From NCBI GenBank assembly GCA_900313285.1, contig OMQP01000052.1, forward strand, positions 1-6,897: DNA of 6,897 nt. Direction: 5' to 3'. The translations under genes and the position numbers were made by a program. Position 1 is the first letter of the stretch. Every line of letters begins with the position of its first letter. This stretch comes from an uncultured Pseudomonadota bacterium (lineage in GTDB: Bacteria; Pseudomonadota; Alphaproteobacteria; Rs-D84). The notes beneath the pieces are model-generated. The model worked only from the letters and a program-made list of their open reading frames with translations. It had not been told where the DNA came from and made no database searches. Positions 1 through 5,211 of the stretch are shown here, piece after piece.

Positions 1-78
1 AAACGCCAGAGCGCGATTATAAGTCCCGCAAACATGCAGATTTCTGTACTTCTTACTTTCCTTCATTACACGGAAAGC
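1..78 (-). other. 5' leader of an unidentified leftward transcript
   Basis: This is the start of whatever the promoter at 85-112 transcribes; the gene body lies left of the window. Just after the predicted start site, CTTTCC (minus strand, 77-72) can pair with GGAAAG (61-56) to give a 6-bp hairpin with a 10-nt loop. A frame starting at ATG 66-64 is open for 22 codons to the window edge (begins MKESKKYRN), and another ATG at 35-33 is open for 11 codons. Neither has a convincing Shine-Dalgarno and I recognise neither peptide. It could be the leader of a ribosomal-protein or rRNA operon, a short attenuator ORF, or a small RNA; the sequence shown does not decide. Confidence 0.35.
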
Positions 79-84
79 ACAGAT

Positions 85-112
85 ATTATAACCTGGACTA
101 GCGAATTGTCAA
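85..112 (-). promoter_or_regulatory. Perfect-consensus sigma70-type promoter reading leftward
   Basis: On the minus strand TTGACA (112-107) is followed after 16 nt by TATAAT (90-85), both hexamers matching consensus exactly. Upstream, at 113-145, lie A and T tracts in the position of an UP element. The predicted start is near 78. Such strength is typical of stable-RNA or ribosomal-protein promoters, but the gene it drives is outside the window. Confidence 0.8.
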
Positions 113-216
113 GCAAAATATCCGACATTTTTTTGAAAAAACCGCTAAAAATCTATACTTTGACACATTTTATGCATGACAAAAGAAAATTACGTCAAAA
201 CAATCAGATAAAATAA

Positions 217-244
217 AAAAGCCCGTTCAATCGAACAGGCTTTT
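217..244 (-). terminator. Intrinsic terminator of the outer-membrane-type protein gene
   Basis: A 12-bp stem (217-228 with 233-244, one G-U pair in the minus-strand RNA) closes a 4-nt loop. In the minus direction the 3' arm runs into TTTTTTATTTT. It begins 15 nt past the stop codon at 260. The plus-strand reading has only a short T run, so I assign it to the minus strand. Confidence 0.9.
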
Positions 245-259
245 CGTATTTACGAATGA

Positions 260-986
260 TTAGAAATCAATTCCGAATTTAGCACCAAAACCAAATCCGT
301 TTTCAACTTCCCATTCATCATTAGCATTGCCACCACGATGGTTCATATCAGCAGAAGCGTATACACCAACGAATTTTGTTGCATCGATGTTATAGTTTAC
401 GCCCAATTCGCCAGTCCATGTGCCTGCATTTTTAACTGTTGTTCCTGGAACGCCATGTTCTGTTTTGTCTAAACGACCTGTGTATTCAACACCAGCCAAT
501 AAAGACCAATGAGAATCAAGCACATATTGACCATCCAAACCTAATACTAAGTGATGTTCACCATATTTGCCTTCGCCTTCAAACCAATTAAATGATTCTG
601 TATTTGCATATTCAAACAAAGCATGTGCTGCAACTGTCCAATGTGATGTCATATAACCACCAATCAGCTTTCCATGCACCCATATCTAATACACGATATT
701 TTGCATCCAATGACAAATCTCCCCATGCCCATTGATCAAAAGATTGTTGATCTGTAACATCTGTTGAAACTGCGATTGCAAATTTATTTGTAATACCATA
801 ACCGAATTCTTCGCCCATTGTCCATGATTTCAAATCATTATGTCCAGTATGAGATCCAATTGTTGATACGCTGTAAAAATGGTTAGCACCTGGCAAGTAC
901 AATGGATTACCATCAATTACGTTTGCAGCGTGTGCGCCAGATACAGCAAATACAGCCAATAAAGATGTTAAAGCTAATTTTTTCAT
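260..986 (-). pseudogene. Outer-membrane-type (beta-barrel-like) protein, frameshifted
   Basis: The reading frame begins at ATG 986-984 behind a good Shine-Dalgarno (AAGGA at 997-993). Residues 1-20 form a Sec signal peptide (MKKLALTSLL..., ending AHA before ANV), so the product is exported. The rest is rich in Gly, Trp, Tyr and alternating polar/hydrophobic stretches, and it ends GAKFGIDF; a terminal Phe is typical of BAM-assembled outer-membrane proteins. The first frame runs on to an unrelated tail and stops at 612, while the matching second half lies in the +1 frame and stops at 260. The switch falls around 647-668, near the minus-strand bases GATTGGTGGTTATATGAC, and one surplus base would explain it. 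The intact protein would be about 241 residues. There is no homopolymer there to suggest slippage, so a true mutation and a sequencing error are both possible. The family is not identified beyond outer-membrane type. Confidence 0.8.
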
Positions 987-1017
987 GATTTATCCTTTCT
1001 CTCGGTTAAACTTATTG

Positions 1018-1033
1018 TCAGGTTTTTCCCTGA
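1018..1033 (-). other. 5' UTR hairpin of the outer-membrane-type gene
   Basis: TCAGG and CCTGA (1033-1029 and 1022-1018) form a 5-bp stem with a 6-nt loop right at the predicted 5' end of the mRNA. A 5'-terminal hairpin can protect abundant outer-membrane-protein mRNAs from decay, as known for ompA. That role here is inference. Confidence 0.4.
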
Positions 1034-1040
1034 TAAGAAT

Positions 1041-1069
1041 ATTATCTCATACGAAATGCGTGATAACAA
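1041..1069 (-). promoter_or_regulatory. Promoter of the outer-membrane-type protein gene
   Basis: TTGTTA (1069-1064) and GATAAT (1046-1041) are separated by 17 nt on the minus strand. The predicted start near 1034 gives a 5' UTR of about 47 nt that contains a hairpin and the Shine-Dalgarno at 997-993. Confidence 0.65.
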
Positions 1070-1122
1070 GAAAATAGATTTCTTGCCTTTATATAAAAAA
1101 AATGATATAATTGCGCCCGTTG

Positions 1123-1143
1123 CGCGCTGAAAAAAATTGCGCG
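1123..1143. terminator. GC-rich hairpin just after mltG
   Basis: CGCGC (1123-1127) and GCGCG (1139-1143) form a stem with an 11-nt A-rich loop, starting 4 nt past the mltG stop codon. Read rightward it is followed at once by TTTTT. Read leftward, the direction of mltG, it is followed by a second GC-rich segment (1111-1122) and only about 25 nt later by a T8 run. It probably helps end mltG transcription but is not a textbook terminator in that direction. Confidence 0.45.
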
Positions 1144-1146
1144 TTT

Positions 1147-2157
1147 TTATTTATTTAATTCTTTCTTGATTTCGCGCCAATCATCGTGATTTTTTTGATG
1201 TTCACTATAGGTTTTGGAAAATTTATGTCCACCATGCCCGTCAGCGACAAAAAACAAATATTCTGTCTTGGCAGGTTTCAAAACACTGCGAATCGCATCA
1301 TACCCAACATTGGCAATTGGTTTTGGTGGTAATCCATTGTGCGTATACGTATTATATGGACTGTCTATTTTTAAATGCCCAGATAACAAAGGCGCACCAT
1401 GCATATCACCTTCAAATTTAGTTAATGCGTAAACAACCGTTGGACATGCCTGAAGGCGCATATTTATATTCAAACGATTAAGGTATACCCCTGCCACAAT
1501 CGGCATTTCGCGCTTTAATGGTGTTTCCTTTTGAACTATTGAAGCCAAAACCATAACATCGTTCCAATCTTTTAACGGTGCAGGATATTTTACATTTGCA
1601 AAAGAGTTTTTAACAGATTCCATTTTTTTACGTGCCAAATCAAGGACTGCTAAACGAGAGGTTCCACGAGCGATTCGATATGTATCTGGAAAAATATCCC
1701 CATCGCGCAATTTGCAAACTGGTACATCTTTATCACAATTAACATCACCAACCAAAAAAGATGCATCCATTAACATATTTTTTGTTTGAATAATTGTAAA
1801 ACCTTCCGGGATAGTAATCGTTGTTGTTGCAACACGTCCATGCGCCAACATAGAAGCAACATCCCAAACCCCTGCCCCACGTGGTACCTCATATTCACCG
1901 GCCTGAATTTGTCCACCATTTAAACGAATCGAAAAAAGAAACAAACCTTTGGATTTGATAATATTATTTTTATAAAGGTAATTTGTCGTCCCCGTCACAG
2001 ATGCACCACGTGGCACAACAACACTTATTGGTTTACGAACTGGTGACCAAATATTAAAAATGAAATAAACAATAAAAACAACCACACAAGCAATCGCCAG
2101 CGCAAATTTGGTCCATTCTTTGATATTTTTCCATTGGTGTTTTGTTATTCTTTTCAT
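1147..2157 (-). CDS. mltG: Endolytic murein transglycosylase MltG
   Basis: MltG (YceG family) is an inner-membrane lytic transglycosylase that cuts nascent glycan strands and so sets their length. The 336-residue product matches the usual size (340 in E. coli). It has a basic N-terminus, one membrane segment at about residues 18-36, a LysM-like region near 45-105, and the YceG catalytic domain from about 115. The family signature is clear: ASIVQKE at 205-211 with E211 in the place of the catalytic Glu (E218 in E. coli), NRLNINMRLQ at 227-236, DSPYNTYTHNGLPPKPI at 265-281, and FVADGHGGHKFS at 303-314. The ATG at 2157 is the only start that keeps the membrane anchor whole, since the next Met is residue 103. 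There is no Shine-Dalgarno, and a promoter lies directly upstream. In many Alphaproteobacteria mltG directly follows fabF; here two unknown genes and the tRNA cluster lie between them. Confidence 0.96.
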   Translation of the reverse strand: MKRITKHQWKNIKEWTKFALAIACVVVFIVYFIFNIWSPVRKPISVVVPRGASVTGTTNYLYKNNIIKSKGLFLFSIRLNGGQIQAGEYEVPRGAGVWDVASMLAHGRVATTTITIPEGFTIIQTKNMLMDASFLVGDVNCDKDVPVCKLRDGDIFPDTYRIARGTSRLAVLDLARKKMESVKNSFANVKYPAPLKDWNDVMVLASIVQKETPLKREMPIVAGVYLNRLNINMRLQACPTVVYALTKFEGDMHGAPLLSGHLKIDSPYNTYTHNGLPPKPIANVGYDAIRSVLKPAKTEYLFFVADGHGGHKFSKTYSEHQKNHDDWREIKKELNK

Positions 2158-2165
2158 ATCGAATG

Positions 2166-2193
2166 ATTATAAACACTGTTTTTGTAAAAACAA
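2166..2193 (-). promoter_or_regulatory. mltG promoter, probably giving a leaderless mRNA
   Basis: TTGTTT (2193-2188), a 16-nt spacer and a perfect TATAAT (2171-2166) lie on the minus strand. Only 8 nt separate the -10 box from the mltG ATG, so the expected transcript start is within 0-3 nt of the start codon. The intervening bases contain no purine-rich Shine-Dalgarno, which fits leaderless initiation. Confidence 0.6.
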
Positions 2194-2221
2194 TAAAATA
2201 AAAAAATTTTGTAAACTTCAA

Positions 2222-2348
2222 TTTTTGAAAATTTTTCTAATTGTTCATCTTCGTATTCACCATGCATATCTTGTTGGCATACGCCAACGAAAACGTTGTT
2301 TTCAAACGGCACTTTGCGTGTCGTTGATACTCTGGTGCATCCCGTCAC
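2222..2348. other. Structured intergenic block upstream of mltG
   Basis: No convincing gene is seen between the mltG promoter and the terminator at 2367-2388. The block contains a 6-bp hairpin GAAAAC/GTTTTC (2289-2294 with 2298-2303, 3-nt loop) flanked by an outer GCC/GGC pairing (2283-2285 with 2308-2310). ATCCCGTCAC at 2339-2348 is the inverse of GTGACGGGAT inside the tRNA-Pro(GGG) gene (2405-2414). A minus-strand frame of 64 codons spans it, but it has a GTG start and no ribosome site. It may be a decayed tRNA-linked repeat. Confidence 0.3.
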
Positions 2349-2366
2349 ATAACTTTTGTAAAATTA

Positions 2367-2388
2367 AAATCGGCATAAATACCGATTT
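2367..2388 (-). terminator. Terminator of tRNA-Pro(GGG)
   Basis: AAATCGG (2367-2373) and CCGATTT (2382-2388) form a 7-bp stem with an 8-nt loop. The minus-strand reading continues TAATTTTAC. It starts 8 nt past the tRNA CCA end. The stem is short and the T tract interrupted, so strength is moderate. Confidence 0.65.
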
Positions 2389-2396
2389 GAATTTTA

Positions 2397-2473
2397 TGGT
2401 CGGAGTGACGGGATTTGAACCCGTGACCTTTTGCCCCCCAGACAAACACGCTACCAGACTGCGCTACACCCCG
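2397..2473 (-). tRNA. tRNA-Pro, anticodon GGG
   Basis: The minus strand folds as a complete cloverleaf. The acceptor stem is CGGGGTG with CACTCCG (one G-U pair), the D arm is GCGC/GCGT with a loop containing GG, and the anticodon stem is TTTGT/GCAAA. The 7-nt loop CTGGGGG places GGG at positions 34-36 and a G at 37, as in proline tRNAs. The variable loop has 5 nt, and the T arm is ACGGG, TTCAAAT, CCCGT. A discriminator A and an encoded CCA end at 2397. It reads CCC and CCU codons. Confidence 0.96.
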
Positions 2474-2487
2474 AAAGAATAAAAACT

Positions 2488-2515
2488 ATTTTATACACCA
2501 ACAAAAATTACACAA
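2488..2515 (-). promoter_or_regulatory. Likely promoter of tRNA-Pro(GGG)
   Basis: TTGTGT (2515-2510), a 16-nt spacer and TAAAAT (2493-2488) lie just upstream of the tRNA. The predicted start near 2481 would leave about 8 nt for RNase P to remove. An overlapping TATAAA is badly spaced for this -35 box. Confidence 0.45.
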
Positions 2516-2537
2516 GGGGAAAAATCAGAAAATAAAT

Positions 2538-2558
2538 AAACCGCCATTTCAGCGGTTT
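2538..2558 (-). terminator. Terminator-like hairpin below the split tRNA remnant
   Basis: AAACCGC (2538-2544) and GCGGTTT (2552-2558) form a perfect 7-bp stem with a 7-nt loop, followed on the minus strand by ATTTATTTTC. It sits 8 nt past the 3' end of the tRNA remnant at 2567, the same relative position as the terminators of the two intact tRNAs, so it is probably inherited with that copy. Confidence 0.6.
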
Positions 2559-2566
2559 GAATTTTA

Positions 2567-2680
2567 TGGTCGGGGCAACAAGATTTGGCTCGGCATAAAT
2601 GCCTGTGCCGCATTCGTTAGCACTCAAACTTCGCTGTGCTTGTTTTCGCTTACTCATAGTCGAACCTGCAACTACGTTGC
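2567..2680 (-). pseudogene. 3' half of a tRNA-Pro, split in the T arm
   Basis: Positions 2567-2585 are identical to the 3' end of tRNA-Pro(CGG): CCA, discriminator, acceptor 3' strand and part of the T arm. The match breaks inside the T loop and resumes at about 2660 with TCGAACCTGC (plus strand), the continuation of the same T arm. The 75 bp between (2586-2660) are not tRNA. They hold CGGCA/TGCCG (2591-2595 with 2606-2610) and AGCAC/GTGCT (2619-2623 with 2636-2640) hairpins. Past the T arm there is one more hairpin (GCAAC/GTTGC, 2668-2680) and no anticodon arm, D arm or 5' acceptor strand, so no functional tRNA is made. The rest, to 2720, shows no gene. Confidence 0.7.
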
Positions 2681-2720
2681 GATGTATCTAATCATAATGT
2701 TATTCCGGACAAAATTAAAA

Positions 2721-2738
2721 CCACCACAAAAGTGGTGG
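2721..2738 (-). terminator. Terminator of tRNA-Pro(CGG)
   Basis: CCACCAC (2721-2727) and GTGGTGG (2732-2738) form a 7-bp GC-rich stem with a 4-nt loop. The minus-strand reading continues TTTTAATTTTG. It begins 9 nt after the tRNA CCA end and is the strongest of the three tRNA-cluster terminators. Confidence 0.85.
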
Positions 2739-2747
2739 CTTAAATTT

Positions 2748-2824
<77 letters not shown>

Positions 2825-2835
2825 AAAACTTTATC

Positions 2836-3120
2836 TTATCTTTTGACAATCTGCCTATATTTATAGGATATAACTGAAAATAAAACAAGCATTTGTTTTT
2901 GTGTTAAATCTTGAATCTGATAATCAACAACAACGTAATTCATAACCCATTTAGGTGTATTGTGAATCGCATCTGTCCCCCACATAAACAAAATTTGTTT
3001 ACCGGCCGGATTATACAATGCATATTTTGTATTATGTACCCCACCACGAAAAACATCCGCCACTTTGAATACGGTATTATTTTTATCGCTAACCAAAACA
3101 AAAAGATCTGAAAAACGCAT
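2836..3120 (-). CDS. Hypothetical protein, 94 aa
   Basis: I do not recognise this protein. I start it at ATG 3120 (MRFSDLFVLV...), 16 nt after the stop of the upstream gene, with a possible Shine-Dalgarno AAGGG about 11 nt before the ATG. The same frame is open upstream to an ATG at 3201, but that 27-codon extension (Lys/Asn/Arg-rich) lies inside the preceding gene and looks like a shadow. The product is small, basic and soluble, with no signal peptide or membrane segment. Its middle (residues 31-47, TKYALYNPAGKQILFMW) looks like a beta hairpin and vaguely resembles YRLYGTDNKLLLSV in the upstream protein. It is the last protein gene of the fabF operon. A tRNA promoter probably overlaps its 3' end. 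Confidence 0.65.
   Translation of the reverse strand: MRFSDLFVLVSDKNNTVFKVADVFRGGVHNTKYALYNPAGKQILFMWGTDAIHNTPKWVMNYVVVDYQIQDLTQKQMLVLFSVISYKYRQIVKR
2860..2888 (-). promoter_or_regulatory. Likely tRNA-Pro(CGG) promoter inside the 94-codon gene
   Basis: TTGTTT (2888-2883), a 17-nt spacer and TATAAA (2865-2860) lie within the end of the coding region on the minus strand. The predicted start near 2853 leaves a leader of about 29 nt before the mature tRNA 5' end at 2824. Confidence 0.5.
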
Positions 3121-3136
3121 CCGGAAAAGCACCCTT

Positions 3137-3805
3137 TTATTTTTGTTTTTGTTTCTTAAATGCGATTTTAACATTGTCAAAAATTGCCAAGGTTTCTTCA
3201 TTCATTGGTGTGAAATTTAAATGATAATTTTCACCCACAAAAAACCATATATTTCCACGAGGTGTTTTATATTCAACCAATTTGTTATCATGATTTAACG
3301 CTTCAAATTGATTTGGAAATTTATGTTTTGAATTTGGTCTGTCAAAGTAATAGATTATTTTTTCTATACAATCTATTGGACATCTTACTTTATATAAATT
3401 TGCTATCAAATTGCTGATAAAGCGATCTTGGCGATAATCTTTGTATTCTTTATATTCTTGATAAAATCTTGTTGCATCTTCTGATGTAAACGTCAAACCA
3501 TCGATAGGTTTTAAATTTGCATGTTTTGCATCAAAAAATGGTTTTACCATTGTATAGAAATTTTCTATACGCCAATTTGGTTGTAAAGAAATCGTTTCTT
3601 TGAAATTAAAGTTGTCTAATCTGATACTGTATTCCGCACCAGTACAATCTTTCTTGTACTTTTCGACAGACAATAACAATTTATTATCAGTACCATACAA
3701 ACGGTATGTTTTAAAATAATCGCCGGATATATGTAATTGTTGTTCTAATAATTTATCTATTTCACGTTTTACAACGTCAACCGAATCGGTATAGATAACA
3801 GACAT
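3137..3805 (-). CDS. Hypothetical protein, 222 aa, in the fabF operon
   Basis: The function is unknown and I recognise no family. The ATG at 3805 follows a good Shine-Dalgarno (AGGAAAGGG) and lies 26 nt after the fabF stop, so the gene is almost certainly co-transcribed with fabF. The 222-residue product has no signal peptide or membrane segment and should be cytoplasmic. It is rich in Tyr, Phe, Asn and Lys. It begins with a short amphipathic helix (about 9-24), then a beta-rich stretch with YRLYGTDNKLLLSV (35-48). A Tyr/Glu/Lys/Asp-rich helical segment FYQEYKEYKDYRQDR follows at 114-128, then RCPIDC with two Cys (142 and 146), and finally aromatic strands NIWFFVGENYHLNF at 185-198. The C-terminus is a Lys/Gln tail encoded by an A-rich run. 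Nothing ties it to fatty-acid synthesis except position. Confidence 0.8.
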   Translation of the reverse strand: MSVIYTDSVDVVKREIDKLLEQQLHISGDYFKTYRLYGTDNKLLLSVEKYKKDCTGAEYSIRLDNFNFKETISLQPNWRIENFYTMVKPFFDAKHANLKPIDGLTFTSEDATRFYQEYKEYKDYRQDRFISNLIANLYKVRCPIDCIEKIIYYFDRPNSKHKFPNQFEALNHDNKLVEYKTPRGNIWFFVGENYHLNFTPMNEETLAIFDNVKIAFKKQKQK

Positions 3806-3831
3806 CGCCCTTTCCTTTTTTTATTAACGCA

Positions 3832-5082
3832 TTATTTAACGCGTTTCAAAATTAAACTGGCGTTTGTCCCCCCAAACCCAAACGAATTAGATAATGTCAC
3901 ATCAACATTTCTTTTTTGTGCAACATTTGGAACCAAATTAAAATCACCAACTTCTTCTATTGGATTTTCCAAATTTATTGTTGGTGGCACAATATTATCG
4001 CGAATCGCCAAAGCACAGAATATCGCTTCAATTGCACCTGCTGCCCCTAATAAATGGCCTGTCATAGATTTGGTTGATGACATACATGTTTTTCCATTAC
4101 CAAACAAATCTTTCACAGCAACCAATTCACCGACATCGCCCAACCCAGTTGATGTTCCATGTGCGTTGACATAATCAACGTCTTCTGGTTTTAACCCTGC
4201 TTTATTCAAAGCAATCATCATAGCGCGTTTTCCGCCAACGCCTTCTGGTGCAGGTGCAGTGATATGATGTGCATCCGCACTCATTCCAAATCCTGCAACT
4301 TCAGCATATATTTTTGCACCACGTGCAACAGCATGTTCATATTCTTCCAGAACCAAAATGCCCGCACCTTCGCCCATAACAAAACCATCACGTCCAATAT
4401 CCCATGGGCGAGAAGCATGTTCAGGGTCATCGTTACGTGTACTTAATGCACGCATTGCAGAAAATCCAATCATACCCAATGGACAAACTGCTGCTTCTGT
4501 TCCACCGCAAATCATAATATCTGCATCGCCACGTTTGATTATTTCTGCGCCTTCACCAATAGAATGGGATCCTGTTGCACATGCAGTTGCCATAGCAATA
4601 TTTGGCCCACCAAATCCGTATTTAATAGAGATATAACCCGAAGTCATATTCACAACACATTTTGGAACAAAGAAAGGACTTACAAAACGAGAACCATGTT
4701 CAATAATATCTTTATCTGTCAAAGCTATTGTAGACAAACCGCCAACACCACTGCCGACAGATACCCCTATGCGTTCTTTATCACCGTTATATTCGATTAA
4801 GCCAGCATCCTTTATAGCTTCATCTGCAGCGACCAAACCATAAATAATAGTATTATCCATTTTACGTTGTTCGCGTGGTTCAATAACTGTATCAGGATTG
4901 AATTCCCCTGGTTCAGTACCACGTTGTGGAACACCAGCAATTTTTGAAGCCAATTCTTCTGTATCAAAACCAGTAATTTTATGAATACCTGTTTTTCCGT
5001 CTAATAAATTTTTCCATGCATAATCTATACCTGTACCAACTGGTGAAACAATTCCCATACCGGTGATAACAACTTTTTTCAT
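3832..5082 (-). CDS. fabF: Beta-ketoacyl-ACP synthase II (FabF)
   Basis: FabF (KAS II) condenses malonyl-ACP with acyl-ACP in the cytoplasmic type II fatty-acid elongation cycle. The product is 416 residues (413 in E. coli) and spans the whole condensing-enzyme fold. The active-site Cys is C168 in ATACATGSHSIGEG, the two catalytic His are H308 (NAHGTSTGLGD) and H343 (TKSMTGHLLGAAGA), and K338 is present. The C-terminal gating loop SNSFGFGGTN is at 398-407. I start it at ATG 5082, giving MKKVVITGMGIVSP, the usual FabF N-terminus, with Shine-Dalgarno AAAGGAT 6 nt upstream. The frame is open to an ATG at 5187, but that extension crosses the promoter and the upstream terminator. acpP, often just upstream in Proteobacteria, is not here. 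Two unknown genes follow in the same operon. Confidence 0.98.
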   Translation of the reverse strand: MKKVVITGMGIVSPVGTGIDYAWKNLLDGKTGIHKITGFDTEELASKIAGVPQRGTEPGEFNPDTVIEPREQRKMDNTIIYGLVAADEAIKDAGLIEYNGDKERIGVSVGSGVGGLSTIALTDKDIIEHGSRFVSPFFVPKCVVNMTSGYISIKYGFGGPNIAMATACATGSHSIGEGAEIIKRGDADIMICGGTEAAVCPLGMIGFSAMRALSTRNDDPEHASRPWDIGRDGFVMGEGAGILVLEEYEHAVARGAKIYAEVAGFGMSADAHHITAPAPEGVGGKRAMMIALNKAGLKPEDVDYVNAHGTSTGLGDVGELVAVKDLFGNGKTCMSSTKSMTGHLLGAAGAIEAIFCALAIRDNIVPPTINLENPIEEVGDFNLVPNVAQKRNVDVTLSNSFGFGGTNASLILKRVK

Positions 5083-5115
5083 AAATAAATCCTTTTTATA
5101 ATCTTTGTCGCGCAA

Positions 5116-5144
5116 ATCATACAATAAAATAATTATTAAATCAA
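5116..5144 (-). promoter_or_regulatory. fabF operon promoter
   Basis: TTGATT (5144-5139), a 17-nt spacer and TATGAT (5121-5116) lie on the minus strand. The predicted start near 5109 gives a 27-nt leader carrying the fabF Shine-Dalgarno. A second TATAAA nearer the gene would leave a leader too short to keep that site, so I prefer this pair. Confidence 0.65.
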
Positions 5145-5156
5145 CGGGATAAAAAA

Positions 5157-5190
5157 TTAGTGTGGTTAAAGGCAAAACCAACCACACTAA
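5157..5190 (-). terminator. Strong terminator after the zincin-like gene
   Basis: TTAGTGTGGTT (5157-5167) and AACCACACTAA (5180-5190) make a perfect 11-bp stem with a 12-nt loop. On the minus strand it runs into TTTTTTATCC. It starts 21 nt past the stop codon at 5212 and separates this gene from the fabF promoter. Confidence 0.95.
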
Positions 5191-5211
5191 AAATTATTTT
5201 ATTATTATTTT

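Noticed and set aside
16..21. Second TATAAT on the minus strand near the left edge
   Set aside because: No reasonable -35 box lies 16-18 nt upstream, so it is not supported as a separate promoter.
160..198. TTGAC/GTCAA inverted pair and a plus-strand TTGACA at 160-165
   Set aside because: No usable -10 box follows at 16-18 nt, the arms are only 5 bp and far apart, and no plus-strand gene is present.
34..216. 60-codon plus-strand frame at the left end
   Set aside because: It has no Shine-Dalgarno, no recognisable product, runs across the strong leftward promoter and ends in the terminator stem region.
2154..2348. 64-codon minus-strand frame upstream of mltG
   Set aside because: It needs a GTG start without a ribosome site, overlaps the mltG promoter and start, and its beginning resembles a tRNA fragment rather than a protein gene.
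2108..2482. 124-codon plus-strand frame across the tRNA-Pro(GGG) region
   Set aside because: Its C-terminus reads the complement of a tRNA gene and its start lies inside mltG on the other strand; such frames are typical tRNA artefacts.
2508..2657. 49-codon minus-strand frame through the split tRNA remnant
   Set aside because: It translates tRNA 3'-end sequence and a terminator hairpin and has only a weak AGG before the ATG, so it is more likely a by-product of the insert.
5083..5187. N-terminal extension of FabF by 35 residues, hydrophobic, looking like a membrane segment
   Set aside because: The segment covers the fabF promoter, Shine-Dalgarno and the upstream terminator stem; FabF proteins start at the MKKVVITG-type strand.
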